Origin: Pseudomonadales bacterium
Lineage (GTDB): Bacteria > Pseudomonadota > Gammaproteobacteria > Pseudomonadales > Pseudohongiellaceae
Direction of reading: 5' to 3'
Assembly: GCA_024234325.1 (NCBI GenBank)
Contig: JACKOJ010000006.1
Coordinates: 1-64,000, forward strand
DNA: 64,000 bases
A program made the translations under genes and the position numbers. How positions within the stretch are numbered: position 1 is the first letter of the stretch; each line of letters begins with the position of its first letter. The notes below the pieces were generated by a model. That model made no database searches. It was not told where the DNA came from and saw only the letters and a list, made by a program, of their open reading frames with translations. Below are positions 44,625-53,232 of the stretch, piece after piece.

Positions 44625-45785
44625 TCAGGCGGTAGCACGGCTGCGCAAACCGGTGACGGCGCGGCGAAGACTCTCGATCGCGGTATCCACGTCCTGCTCG
44701 GTGGTGAAACGCCCCATCGACAGACGCAGGGCGCTCTGCGCCAGTTCGTCGGCGAGTCCGATGCCCCGCAGCACATAGGAAGGTTCCATGGTAGCGGATG
44801 TGCAGGCGGAGCCGGAGGAAACAGCAATCTCACGCAGCGCGAGCAGCAGGGATTCGCCGTCCACCCCGGCAAACGACAGGTTCACAATGCCGGGCGCCGT
44901 CTGACGCGCCGGCCCGTTGAGGGTGACACCCTGAATTGCCAGCACGCCTTCCAGCAGGCGGCTGCGCAGGCGCCAAAGACGCGCGGCCTCCTCCTGCAGA
45001 TGCTCCTGTGCCAGCGCGAAGGCGGCGCCCATGCCCACGATCTGATGGGTGGCCAGGGTGCCCGAACGCATGCCGCGCTCGTGCCCGCCGCCGTGAATCT
45101 GGGCCTCGATATCCACCCGTGGGTTGCGGCAGACATACAGCGCTCCCATGCCCTTGGGACCATAGACTTTGTGTGCAGAAAACGACATCAGATCGACTGG
45201 CAGGGCGGAGACATCCAGCGGCAGTTTGCCGGCACTCTGCGCCGCATCCACATGGAACAGCACGCCCTTCTCGCGGGCGATGGCGCCCAGCGCGGCAATG
45301 TCGTTGACGCTGCCCAGTTCGTTGTTCACGTGCATCAGGGAGACCAGCGTGGTGTCAGGGCGAATGGCCGCCGCCAGCCTCTCTGGCGCAACAATGCCGG
45401 TGGCATCGGGGCGCAGATAGGAGACCTCGAAACCTTCAGTCTCCAGGTGCCGAAAGGTGTCCAGCACTGCCTTGTGCTCGATCAGGGAGGTGATCAGATG
45501 ACGGCCGCGCTCGCGATGAAAATGCGCAGCGCCCTTGATCGCGAGATTGTCCGACTCGGTCGCCCCGGAGGTCCACACGATTTCACGCGGATCACAATGC
45601 ACGAGATCGGCGACCTGGCGCCGTGCCTCCTCCACCGCCTCCTCGGCCTTCCAGCCGATCAGGTGAGAACGGGACGCGGGATTGCCGAAGTTGCCATCCA
45701 GTGTCAGGCACTGGGCCATCTGTTCGGCAACTCTCGGATCCACCGGGGTCGTGGCGGCGTAGTCCAGATAAACGGGATTGTGCAT
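44625..45785 (-). CDS. iscS: IscS-like cysteine desulfurase, short form
   Basis: Removes sulfur from cysteine, leaving a persulfide for Fe-S cluster and tRNA thiolation. The PLP lysine is in FSAHKVYGPKG and the persulfide cysteine in SSGSACTSA at residue 328, the same number as in E. coli IscS. The protein stops at 386 residues against about 404, so it lacks the C-terminal tail that contacts IscU. iscU, iscA, hscBA and fdx do not follow; YHS and ndk genes do. The upstream neighbour is iscR. Confidence 0.9.
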   Translation of the reverse strand: MHNPVYLDYAATTPVDPRVAEQMAQCLTLDGNFGNPASRSHLIGWKAEEAVEEARRQVADLVHCDPREIVWTSGATESDNLAIKGAAHFHRERGRHLITSLIEHKAVLDTFRHLETEGFEVSYLRPDATGIVAPERLAAAIRPDTTLVSLMHVNNELGSVNDIAALGAIAREKGVLFHVDAAQSAGKLPLDVSALPVDLMSFSAHKVYGPKGMGALYVCRNPRVDIEAQIHGGGHERGMRSGTLATHQIVGMGAAFALAQEHLQEEAARLWRLRSRLLEGVLAIQGVTLNGPARQTAPGIVNLSFAGVDGESLLLALREIAVSSGSACTSATMEPSYVLRGIGLADELAQSALRLSMGRFTTEQDVDTAIESLRRAVTGLRSRATA

Positions 45786-45839
45786 GTAGTCTCCAAAACG
45801 CCGGAGCCGCGTCTGCGCGGTGGCGACTCCGGATTCACT

Positions 45840-45891
45840 GCAGTCTTGAGTTGTTGCAGCCTTGAATTACTGCTGCCCTGAATTATTGCAG
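45840..45891. repeat. three tandem 16-bp repeats at the iscR-iscS junction
   Basis: Units at 45840-45855, 45856-45871 and 45872-45887 read GCAGTCTTGAGTTGTT, GCAGCCTTGAATTACT and GCTGCCCTGAATTATT, followed by a partial GCAG. The last unit overlaps the iscR stop codon. Nearby, 45801-45832 can form a hairpin with ends CCGGAG and CTCCGG. These could modulate transcript processing between the two genes. Confidence 0.6.
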
Positions 45892-46380
45892 AAAGGTGGC
45901 GGCAATGCGCGCGCCGTCCAGCTCGGGTTGCTCCAGCATGCCGCGGCGCTGGTCCTGCATCTGCGCAATGCGCTTGATGTCACTGCGCGCGATGAGGTCC
46001 GCCAGGCTGATGCTGGAGAGAAAATCATGAATCTGCTCGCTCAGGTCCTGCCACAGATGATGCGTGAGGCAGGTTTCGCCCTGCTGGCAATTGCCCTGGC
46101 CCTGGCACTTGGTGGCATCCACTGACTCGTTCACGGCATCAATGATCTGCGCAATGCGGATGGCCTGCGCCTTCTTGCCCAGGCGATAGCCGCCCCCGGG
46201 GCCGCGGATGCTGCACACCAGCTCGCTGCGGCGCAGCTTGGCAAACAACTGTTCCAGATAGGACAGGGAAATGCCCTGGCGCTGTGAAATATCGGCCAGG
46301 TTGACCGGGCCTTCATTCGCGTGAATCGCGAGATCGAGCAATGCGGTGACGGCGTAACGGCCTTTGGTGGTTAAACGCAT
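45883..46380 (-). CDS. iscR: Fe-S cluster-sensing Rrf2 regulator IscR
   Basis: 165 residues from ATG 46380, beginning MRLTTKGRYAVTALLDLAIH. The winged helix covers residues ~1-75. The [2Fe-2S] ligands fit TKCQGQGNCQQGETCLTHH, three cysteines and a histidine. When holding the cluster, IscR represses its own operon at type 1 sites; one such site overlaps the promoter at 46437-46461. A longer frame to 46416 is not conserved. Confidence 0.95.
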   Translation of the reverse strand: MRLTTKGRYAVTALLDLAIHANEGPVNLADISQRQGISLSYLEQLFAKLRRSELVCSIRGPGGGYRLGKKAQAIRIAQIIDAVNESVDATKCQGQGNCQQGETCLTHHLWQDLSEQIHDFLSSISLADLIARSDIKRIAQMQDQRRGMLEQPELDGARIAATFLQ

Positions 46381-46428
46381 GGAGCCTGCCTCTGCTAGGG
46401 CCTGCGGAAGAAGCATCAGATGCGCGAA

Positions 46429-46461
46429 AGTATGAAATACCTAAGTGATTTAGTCAACTTT
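46429..46461 (-). promoter_or_regulatory. iscR promoter with IscR type 1 binding site
   Basis: On the minus strand the 25 bp at 46437-46461 fit the type 1 consensus ATASYYGACTRWWWYAGTCRRSTAT at about 22 positions. The -35 TTGACT (46452-46457) lies inside it, and CATACT (46429-46434) is a -10 at 17 bp spacing. This is the layout of self-repressed iscR promoters. Confidence 0.75.
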
Positions 46462-46528
46462 AGGGCCGCAGCGGTTTACTCCTGCAAACCCAGGGATTAC
46501 TCTTGCCAGCCTGCCAGGAGCCCACTGC

Positions 46529-47392
46529 ATGCTCGCCGATCTGCATTCACATACCCACTATTCCGACGGCACCCTGCCGCCACAGGATCTGCTCGCCCGC
46601 GCGCAGGGCAATGGCGTGGACTACCTCGCCATCACCGACCACGACTCCACGGACGCCGTGCGCCTGCTGCGCGAGCTGCCCCCGGCGGACGGCCCCCAGC
46701 TCGTTCCCGGCGTGGAGCTCTCAACGCTGTGGGAAGGTCATGAGATTCACATTGTCGGCATAGGCATCGACATCGATCACGCGGGACTGCAGACGCTGCT
46801 GCGGCGCCAGCAGACCCTGCGCCGGGAGCGCGCACAGGCCATGGATCTGCACCTGCAGAAGGCCGGGCACTGCGGGCTGATGGCCTATCTCGACACCCTG
46901 CCCTGCACGGCGGTGAGCCGCAATCACGTAGCCGACTTTCTCATTGCCAGAGGCATCGTGGGCAGCAAGGATCAGGCGTTCAAGCGCTTCCTGGGGGATC
47001 GCGGCCGCATTGCCAGCGCCGCACGCTGGTGCAGCATCGAGGAAGCAGTGGACACCCTGCACGCGGCGGGGGGCATTGCGATACTGGCGCACCCCACCCG
47101 CTACCGTGTGGGCAAAATGCAGTTCCGTCGCCTGATTCGTGAGTTTGCTGCCACCGGGGCACAGGGCATCGAGGTCAGCTATTCCAACCTGGACCCTGAT
47201 CGCATGCAGCATCTGGCGACGCTATGTCTGGAAAACGGCTTGTGGGCTTCCACGGGGTCGGACTTTCATCACCCGGGAAATCAGTGGATGGACGTGGGAC
47301 GCTTCCGGCACCTGCCGGCGACGGTCGCGGAACGGGCAATCTGGCTGCACCCGGCGTGGGCGGGGTGCAGCGTGCAAGAGAGCGGTAACTAG
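46529..47392 (+). CDS. PHP-domain phosphoesterase / RNase AM (YciV family)
   Basis: A 287-residue metal-dependent phosphoesterase. PHP motifs: ADLHSHTHYSDG, YLAITDHDS, AHPTRY and GSDFHHPG. E. coli YciV (RNase AM/TrpH) is a 5'-3' exonuclease that trims 5' ends of rRNA and hydrolyses pAp-type nucleotides. It is divergent from iscR, with which it shares the 46381-46528 region. Confidence 0.88.
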   Translation: MLADLHSHTHYSDGTLPPQDLLARAQGNGVDYLAITDHDSTDAVRLLRELPPADGPQLVPGVELSTLWEGHEIHIVGIGIDIDHAGLQTLLRRQQTLRRERAQAMDLHLQKAGHCGLMAYLDTLPCTAVSRNHVADFLIARGIVGSKDQAFKRFLGDRGRIASAARWCSIEEAVDTLHAAGGIAILAHPTRYRVGKMQFRRLIREFAATGAQGIEVSYSNLDPDRMQHLATLCLENGLWASTGSDFHHPGNQWMDVGRFRHLPATVAERAIWLHPAWAGCSVQESGN

Positions 47393-47395
47393 CGC

Positions 47396-47788
47396 TTATT
47401 TGCCAACGCGCTTGAGGGAAGCAACCAGGCCCTTGAACAGGTCCATCAGGGTCTCGTGCTTGTAGTCGGTAAATTCGCCGGCGTCCATGAACATGCCGTG
47501 CTCTTCACAGGCTTCATACTCCAGGTGCGGCTGACGCTTGTCGGTCAGCTTGTTCATCACCTTGCCGCAACGCGGGCACTGGATGTCACGCACTCGGTTG
47601 TAGGTCTTGCCGATACGGGGATCCCCGCTGTCCAGAAAATCGGACATCCAGGACTGCTTGAGCTGTTCCGCCTCACCGTTGTCAAACCACAGACCCTTGC
47701 AGCTTGTGCACTGGTCAATTGTGACCGTTCCGTGGAGTACTTCGACAGTACGTTCAGTCATTTTGGCGTTACATTTCGGACAGTCCAT
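47396..47788 (-). CDS. TFIIB-type zinc-ribbon protein
   Basis: About 130 residues from ATG 47788, with GGAG 7 bases upstream. Two zinc ribbons: MDCPKCNAKM with QCTSCKGLWFDNGE (residues ~1-45), and IQCPRCGKVM with CEEHGMFMDAGEF (~75-110). The zf-TFIIB family is of unknown function. A longer frame reaches 47998 without conserved content. Confidence 0.82.
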   Translation of the reverse strand: MDCPKCNAKMTERTVEVLHGTVTIDQCTSCKGLWFDNGEAEQLKQSWMSDFLDSGDPRIGKTYNRVRDIQCPRCGKVMNKLTDKRQPHLEYEACEEHGMFMDAGEFTDYKHETLMDLFKGLVASLKRVGK

Positions 47789-48050
47789 CTTTATCTCCTT
47801 CCACCGCTCTATGCGTATTGTTTTCGGGACTATTTCAGGCTGAGGCAAAGTGCCGACCATGCCAGCAGACAGCCCAAATCCGGGCTCTGCAAAACTCTGC
47901 TGACACTCGCGGCATTCTATAAGATAAACAGGTGCGATACCAACAGTGCAATGCGGCCTGGCCGGAATTACTGGCACATTCAGGCGCCGTTCACCCACGC
48001 ACTCCCATGATGGTCTCCAGAGTAAAGAAAAAACCGCCAGGAGGCCCGAG

Positions 48051-48857
48051 ATGATTGCCCGCTACATAACCCTGATTGCCGTACTGAGCAGCCCCGCCCT
48101 GTGGGCGGAATCCAGCGGCTCGGACAATTTCAGCACCGCCTGCGCCACCGTCGAATTCATGGCCAAGATGGTCGCCGTGAATCTATTGGTGCCTGCCAAC
48201 AACGACAATATGGCCGAGCTGGAAGGCATGCAGCAGGAACTCAAGGAGCTCAATCGCCGCGTGTGCCAATCGGTCCTGCTGACCCGGGATACCCGTTACG
48301 AGTCCCACTACAGCAATGGCACCCGCATCTCCCGGGACCTTTACGACTCCCCCTGGTACTTCCCCGGCGGGCACCTGTTCCTGGCCAGCCCGGGAGAAGA
48401 CACCACGATCTACTACCCCAACGGGCAGGTCATGAGCTACCACTGGACACATGGGGGCGAGGCCGTGTTCTGGCCCAACGGACAGGTCGCCACCTTCCGC
48501 CTGCGCCATTCGTATGAGACCTGGTACTACCCGGGCGGGCAGATCATCACCTATCAGGCGGGAGTGAGAGGCGGACGCTGGTTCTACCCCTTCGCGCGTC
48601 TGGACGGACGCATCGGGCAGGAGGTGATTTCCAGCAATTGGGGGGACGAGGACGAAGACTTCAATTTCCTCAACTTCGATACCAGTGGCAGGCCTTACAT
48701 GACCCGGGAACGGATTCGCCGCAAGCTGTCCCTGACGGATGACGACCTGCTTGATGTCGCAGGCGTGATGCTGCTGATCACCCGCCTCTACCAGGCCGAG
48801 GACGACGCGCGCCAGTTCGTGCCTGCCGACGCCAACATCACCGGCCCGGCCTGGTAG
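48051..48857 (+). CDS. exported protein with MORN-like tandem repeats
   Basis: About 268 residues from ATG 48051, preceded by AGGAGG. Signal peptide (cleavage near LWAES). The centre carries four or five consecutive ~14-residue units built on an aromatic-aromatic-P-N/G-G-Q/H core: WYFPGGHLF, IYYPNGQVMSYHW, VFWPNGQVATFR, WYYPGGQIITYQ and a weaker RWFYPFARLDG, which resemble MORN repeats. The C-terminal ~60 residues are acidic. A possible surface or membrane-facing scaffold; function unknown. It is divergent from the zinc-ribbon gene. Confidence 0.75.
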   Translation: MIARYITLIAVLSSPALWAESSGSDNFSTACATVEFMAKMVAVNLLVPANNDNMAELEGMQQELKELNRRVCQSVLLTRDTRYESHYSNGTRISRDLYDSPWYFPGGHLFLASPGEDTTIYYPNGQVMSYHWTHGGEAVFWPNGQVATFRLRHSYETWYYPGGQIITYQAGVRGGRWFYPFARLDGRIGQEVISSNWGDEDEDFNFLNFDTSGRPYMTRERIRRKLSLTDDDLLDVAGVMLLITRLYQAEDDARQFVPADANITGPAW

Positions 48858-48887
48858 TGCCAGGCCCAGGCTCTCAATAGCAGGCAC

Positions 48888-49937
48888 TCAATAACTGTAG
48901 GTACTTGCCCTCGCCTGCAGTTCCGCGGGCGTTATCTCACCCTGCTGGCAGCGCAGAATATCGCGCTTGTCCAGCACGTGAATGCGATCTTCGTAGCGGG
49001 TGCCGTCCTGCGCACCCAGGCCCTTCAGCACCAGGGTCAGGTGTTCGTCATCCGGCAGGCTGCGCAGGGCCGCCGAGTAACTGCAGCTCAACTCGAACAG
49101 CGTGGTCTCCAGCCCTGCCAGCGAGACCTGCCATTCCTGCTCACGCTCCTGCTTCGCCTGCTCGGCCTGCGCCACCCACTCCCGCGCCTGCCCGGAAGCT
49201 TTCTCCTGCAAGGAGGCCACGCTGCTGCGCCACTGCTCCAGACGCGCCTGCAGTTGCTGCACGCGGGCGTCATCCACCGCTGTCTGATCAGCGCTGCCCG
49301 CCTCTGCGCGCAGTGCCATCAGCGCCTGCACCCGCTCGTTCAGACTGTCGCGCATGGCGCTGACCTCGGCACTGATCTCCCGCAGGCGGGCGTCGTCGAT
49401 GCGGCCCCACTGATGCAGGGAACGGGCGGAGTCGGACACTTCTTTCAAGGACTCTTCGACGACTGCCGAGAAGTCCGTATTGCGCAGTTGTTCCAGCAGA
49501 TCAGCATAGGCCCCACGCGCCGTGTCGGCGCGCAGCGACAGCGCCATGGATTCCCGCATGGCGGCCAGGTCCGCACCATTGGTTCTGGCGCTGACAAAAT
49601 CGGAAATCTGCCCCGAGAGCTGCTGCAGCGATCCTTCCAGCGACTGCCAGTTGATGCTGGAGCGACTGTTGCCAAGCGGGCTGATGACTTCCAGCACCAC
49701 GCCCTGCTTCATGAAATAGGTGCCCCGCACCGAGCCGTTCAGGGGGCTGAAAATACCGGCACGGGTGTTCAGCCCCAGGCCTTCACGCAGCACACCGGAA
49801 AAGATTTCGATGTTGCGCTGCATCTCGTCCAGCGACACCTCCTGCGCCTGCAGGCCACCAGCGCTCATTCCCATCAGCAGCAGTGCTGCGCCGGGAAACA
49901 GGCGGCGTGCTGCGGCTTTCGCGTTGCCTCTGCTCAT
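48888..49937 (-). CDS. exported coiled-coil protein of a sigma/anti-sigma operon
   Basis: 349 residues, family not recognised. A signal peptide (cleavage near LQAQE), a short N-terminal globular region (GIFSPLNGSVRGTYFMKQGV), then a long helix rich in Arg/Glu/Gln (about 120-270) predicted to be a coiled coil, and a C-terminal segment with ELSCSYSAALRSLPDDEHLTLVLKGL. Its ATG overlaps the stop of the anti-sigma gene by 4 bp, so it belongs to the sigma/anti-sigma transcript and may be an envelope component sensed or controlled by it. Confidence 0.75.
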   Translation of the reverse strand: MSRGNAKAAARRLFPGAALLLMGMSAGGLQAQEVSLDEMQRNIEIFSGVLREGLGLNTRAGIFSPLNGSVRGTYFMKQGVVLEVISPLGNSRSSINWQSLEGSLQQLSGQISDFVSARTNGADLAAMRESMALSLRADTARGAYADLLEQLRNTDFSAVVEESLKEVSDSARSLHQWGRIDDARLREISAEVSAMRDSLNERVQALMALRAEAGSADQTAVDDARVQQLQARLEQWRSSVASLQEKASGQAREWVAQAEQAKQEREQEWQVSLAGLETTLFELSCSYSAALRSLPDDEHLTLVLKGLGAQDGTRYEDRIHVLDKRDILRCQQGEITPAELQARASTYSY

Positions 49938-50620
49938 TGCAATTGCCCGCCCTGATACTGCACATAATTCGCAAGCTGCTGAACAGACCGAATGGTCTGG
50001 AAATCGCTGTCGGCCAGACGCTGGTAACTGCTCTCCAGCAATTGCAGGTCTTCCTGCCGCTGCGCCTCGAAATAGGCCAGCACCTGCTCCATGCTTCGCG
50101 TTGTGCTTTCGCCGAACTGTTCCACCATGGTCTCCATCAGGCGCAGGTTCGCCGTGGTCTGGCGCTCCTCAAGCTGCACCGCCAATTGCTGCATGGCCTG
50201 CTGTTGGGCCGTGCGCTGTTCCTGCTCGAACTGCGCCAGTTGTGCGCTGATGTCCTGCGCCTGCGTGCTGCCGCCAAACGCCATCTGCACCCCGTTGCCG
50301 CCAATCTGCACCTGCACATTCAGCACCACTGCCAGTGCCAGCATGCAAGCGGTGGCAAGCGGCAACCACTGCGTCCAGAAGGAAAACCGCGGCCGACTTG
50401 CCCGTTGCTTTTCACGCAGTCCCTCGGGAACGCGCTGCCACTGCGGCACCGGCACCTCCTGCCACTGACGCAACTGCGCGGCACTGGCCTGGGTATCGGC
50501 CAGCGCGTCGCGACACTCGGCACAGGCGGCCACGTGTTCATCCAGCAGGCGGCGCTGCCGGGGCGAGAGACTGTCATCAAAACGGGCGGCCACAATGTGG
50601 GCGGTTTCATTACACGACAT
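49934..50620 (-). CDS. anti-sigma factor with zinc-finger domain
   Basis: 228 residues. An N-terminal zinc-binding anti-sigma domain has C3 and the HVAACAEC motif (H-x3-C-x2-C), then a membrane helix (about 82-102) and a periplasmic glutamine-rich helical tail (about 120-228). Such proteins hold the partner ECF sigma factor inactive until a periplasmic signal triggers release. It overlaps the sigma gene by 11 bp. Confidence 0.85.
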   Translation of the reverse strand: MSCNETAHIVAARFDDSLSPRQRRLLDEHVAACAECRDALADTQASAAQLRQWQEVPVPQWQRVPEGLREKQRASRPRFSFWTQWLPLATACMLALAVVLNVQVQIGGNGVQMAFGGSTQAQDISAQLAQFEQEQRTAQQQAMQQLAVQLEERQTTANLRLMETMVEQFGESTTRSMEQVLAYFEAQRQEDLQLLESSYQRLADSDFQTIRSVQQLANYVQYQGGQLQ

Positions 50621-51197
50621 GGGTCTGCTCCATCTGGGTCTTCAGTAATTTCATTGCGGTATAGAACCGGGTCTTGGCAGTGTTGGCGGAAATATCCTGC
50701 ATCTCGGCAATCTCCTCGAAGGTGCAGGACTGAAACACCTTGAGCTCCACCACCAGGCGCTGATCCCAACTGAGCCGGTTCAGCAGTTTCATGACACCTG
50801 CATTGCGCTGCTCGGTATCCAGCAGGGTCAGGGGATTCTGCTCCTGGGTTTCATCGTGCAGTTGCTCCAGCACCTCATCCTCGGTCTGTTCGGCACCGCC
50901 CAGCGACGCCAGGGGCGTGAGCAGGTATTTGCGCCGGTTCATGTCCACCGCCTTGTTGTGGGCGATGCGAAACAGCCAGGTGGTGAACTGGGAATCGCCG
51001 CGGAAACGCTGCAGATTGCGGTACACCCCCAGAAACACTTCCTGCATGAGATCAAGGGCTTCGGTCTCGTTGCCGGTCATACGCAGGGCAAAGTTGTAGA
51101 CACGCCCCTCGTAACGGCGGACGAGGCGTTCCCAGGCGCGCGCGGACCCCTCAAGGGCGGCGCTGATCAGGGCCTCGTCCTGGTCTGTGAGACTCAT
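50610..51197 (-). CDS. ECF RNA polymerase sigma factor
   Basis: About 195 residues from ATG 51197. Region 2: LDLMQEVFLGVYRNLQRFRG and FTTWLFRIAHNKAVDMNRRK; region 4: LVVELKVFQSCTFEEIAEMQDISANTAKTRFYTAM. It is the first gene of a three-gene unit with the anti-sigma factor and the exported coiled-coil protein, so its target regulon likely concerns the envelope. It probably activates its own promoter. Confidence 0.92.
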   Translation of the reverse strand: MSLTDQDEALISAALEGSARAWERLVRRYEGRVYNFALRMTGNETEALDLMQEVFLGVYRNLQRFRGDSQFTTWLFRIAHNKAVDMNRRKYLLTPLASLGGAEQTEDEVLEQLHDETQEQNPLTLLDTEQRNAGVMKLLNRLSWDQRLVVELKVFQSCTFEEIAEMQDISANTAKTRFYTAMKLLKTQMEQTHVV

Positions 51198-51344
51198 GCT
51201 CTGCTTCCTCGGGGGCACGGAACGGGAACGGCGTTGGCTGGAACGGTCAAGGGCTCAGTCCGCTTGTGAAAGTGCCTCAAGGATAATGTCTTTACGCAAA
51301 TAGTCGCAAGGAAGGGGAAATTAGTTTGCTAACGCGAAGATTTC

Positions 51345-51420
51345 CAGGAGCCTGCACTGCAGGCGACAGTGGTTTGTGTCCGGTTCAGTGGATTGTCGCC
51401 AGCAAGGCTGGCTCCTGCAT
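51345..51420. repeat. REPIN-like inverted pair of REP elements
   Basis: A REP-like unit (AGGAGCCTGCACTGCAGGCGA, starting 51346) is followed in opposite orientation by a second (51396-51420, whose reverse complement reads ATGCAGGAGCCAGC then CTTGCTGGCGA). Both have the AGGAG-head, six-base stem and GA tail seen in the other copies of this window. The pair lies in the 358-bp gap between the ECF sigma gene and leuA. Confidence 0.65.
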
Positions 51421-51499
51421 ACAGGTAGCCCGGGTTAGCAGGGTTTGACGCGGTGCGCGACCGCGCCCCCTCGCGCAGAACCCCTCGTGAGGATTGCTG

Positions 51500-51530
51500 C
51501 CGCAGACAGGTCTTGTGAACCTGTCTGCGG
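51500..51530 (-). terminator. strong hairpin after leuA, possible terminator
   Basis: CCGCAGACAGGT (51500-51511) and ACCTGTCTGCGG (51519-51530) form a perfect 12-bp stem with a 7-base loop, 25 bp beyond the leuA stop. No U-run follows on either strand, so it may be Rho-type, a 3'-end stabiliser or another repeat. Confidence 0.5.
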
Positions 51531-51555
51531 TGCGTTCGGGGTAGGCGGATTTGCG

Positions 51556-53232
51556 TCAGGCGACGCGGCGCTCCCGGCTCTCACTGAGGAGCTGACTGGC
51601 AGCGCGCAGCAGTGCATTGAGGGAAGAGGAGACGATGTCGCGACTGATCGCCACACCGGTGTATCGGTTGTTGTTCTCTTTCAACTGGATATAGGTCACC
51701 GCTTCGGCATCGGCCCCCTGACCCAGCGCATGTTCGCCGTATTCCATGATCTCGAAATCGACGCCGGTCTGCTTCTTCAGTGCCTCCACGAACGCATCCA
51801 GCACCCCATCGCCCTCGCCTTCCACCGACAGGTATTCGTCGAAGCAGTTGATGCCGGCCTTGAAGGACTCACGCCCGCCTTCGTTGGCGCGCTGCATGCT
51901 GAAGCTGTCCAGGCGCACCGGGTGAGACGTGTCCAGATAATGCTGGCGGAACAGGTTCCAGATCGCGTCCGGCGAGATTTCCTGGCCGGTGTCTTCGGCC
52001 TCTTTCTGCACCACGCGGGAGAATTCAATCTGCAGCCAGCGCGGCAACTGGAAGCCGAACTTGCTGGCCAGCACGTAGGCGACGCCGCCCTTGCCGGACT
52101 GGCTGTTGACGCGAATCACGTCCTGATAGGTACGGCCCAGGTCGCGCGGGTCGATCGGCAGATAGGCGATCTCCCAGGGCGAACCCTCCTCGTAGATGTC
52201 CAGACACTTCTTGATGGCGTCCTGATGGCTGCCGGAGAAGGCAGTGAACACCAGGTCGCCGGAATACGGTTGACGCGGATGTACGTCGATCGCCGTGCAG
52301 CTCTTCACCACGCTGACAATCTTGTCCATGTCGCGCAGATCCAGCTCGGGGTCGATGCCCTGGCTGTACATGTTCATGGCCATGACCACGATGTCCATGT
52401 TGCCCGTGCGCTCGCCGTTGCCCAGCAAGGTGCCCTCGACGCGCTGTGCACCGGCCATCACGCCCAGTTCGGCGGCCGCCACGGCACAGCCACGGTCGTT
52501 GTGGGTATGCAGACTGACGACGATGGAATCGCGATTGTTCACGTGACGGCAGAACCACTCGATCTGATCCGCGTACACGTTCGGTGTCGCCATTTCCACA
52601 GTGGACGGCAGGTTGAAGATCACCGGTTTCTCGGGCGTGGGCTGCCACACGGCAGACACCGCGTTGCACACATCCACCGCGAACTCCGGCTCTGTGCCCG
52701 TGAAGCTCTCGGGCGAATACTGGAAAGTCCAGTCCGTTTCCGGGGCCAGGTCGGCACAGCGTTTCACTTCCTTCGCGCCATTGACCGCGATGTTCAGAAT
52801 GCCCGCCTTGTCCATCTTGAAGACTTTCTCGCGCTGCACCACCGAGGTGGAGTTGTACACGTGGAGAATTGCCTTCTTGACGCCCTTCAGGGACTCAAAG
52901 GTACGCTGGATCAATTCGGGCCGCGCCTGGGTCAGCACCTGCACGGTGACGTCATCAGGAATGCGGTCTTCCTCGATCAGGCTGCGCACGAAATCGAAGT
53001 CGGGTTGGGAGGCCGCGGGGAAGCCGACTTCAATCTCCTTGAAGCCCACTTCCACCAGCAGATCGAACATCACCTTTTTCTGCATGACTGACATCGGCTC
53101 GATCAGAGCCTGGTTGCCGTCGCGCAAATCAACGCTACACCAGCGGGGTGCCTGACTGATGACGTTGTCCGGCCATGTGCGATTTTTGATCGCGATAGGC
53201 TGGAAGGGCTTGTATTTGCGGTGATCGTACAT
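51556..53232 (-). CDS. leuA: 2-isopropylmalate synthase
   Basis: First committed step of leucine synthesis: acetyl-CoA plus 2-ketoisovalerate. The 558-residue length and the start MYDHRKYKPFQPI match the longer LeuA type. The TIM barrel has RWCSVDLRDGNQALIEPM and SLHTHNDRGCAVAAAE with the metal histidines, and a C-terminal allosteric LeuA-dimer domain follows. The ATG has AGGAG. It is divergent from an Lrp-family regulator that may control it. Confidence 0.96.
   Translation of the reverse strand: MYDHRKYKPFQPIAIKNRTWPDNVISQAPRWCSVDLRDGNQALIEPMSVMQKKVMFDLLVEVGFKEIEVGFPAASQPDFDFVRSLIEEDRIPDDVTVQVLTQARPELIQRTFESLKGVKKAILHVYNSTSVVQREKVFKMDKAGILNIAVNGAKEVKRCADLAPETDWTFQYSPESFTGTEPEFAVDVCNAVSAVWQPTPEKPVIFNLPSTVEMATPNVYADQIEWFCRHVNNRDSIVVSLHTHNDRGCAVAAAELGVMAGAQRVEGTLLGNGERTGNMDIVVMAMNMYSQGIDPELDLRDMDKIVSVVKSCTAIDVHPRQPYSGDLVFTAFSGSHQDAIKKCLDIYEEGSPWEIAYLPIDPRDLGRTYQDVIRVNSQSGKGGVAYVLASKFGFQLPRWLQIEFSRVVQKEAEDTGQEISPDAIWNLFRQHYLDTSHPVRLDSFSMQRANEGGRESFKAGINCFDEYLSVEGEGDGVLDAFVEALKKQTGVDFEIMEYGEHALGQGADAEAVTYIQLKENNNRYTGVAISRDIVSSSLNALLRAASQLLSESRERRVA

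Noticed and set aside
51445..53091. 548-codon + strand open frame
   Set aside because: Shadow of leuA on the opposite strand; no family resemblance.
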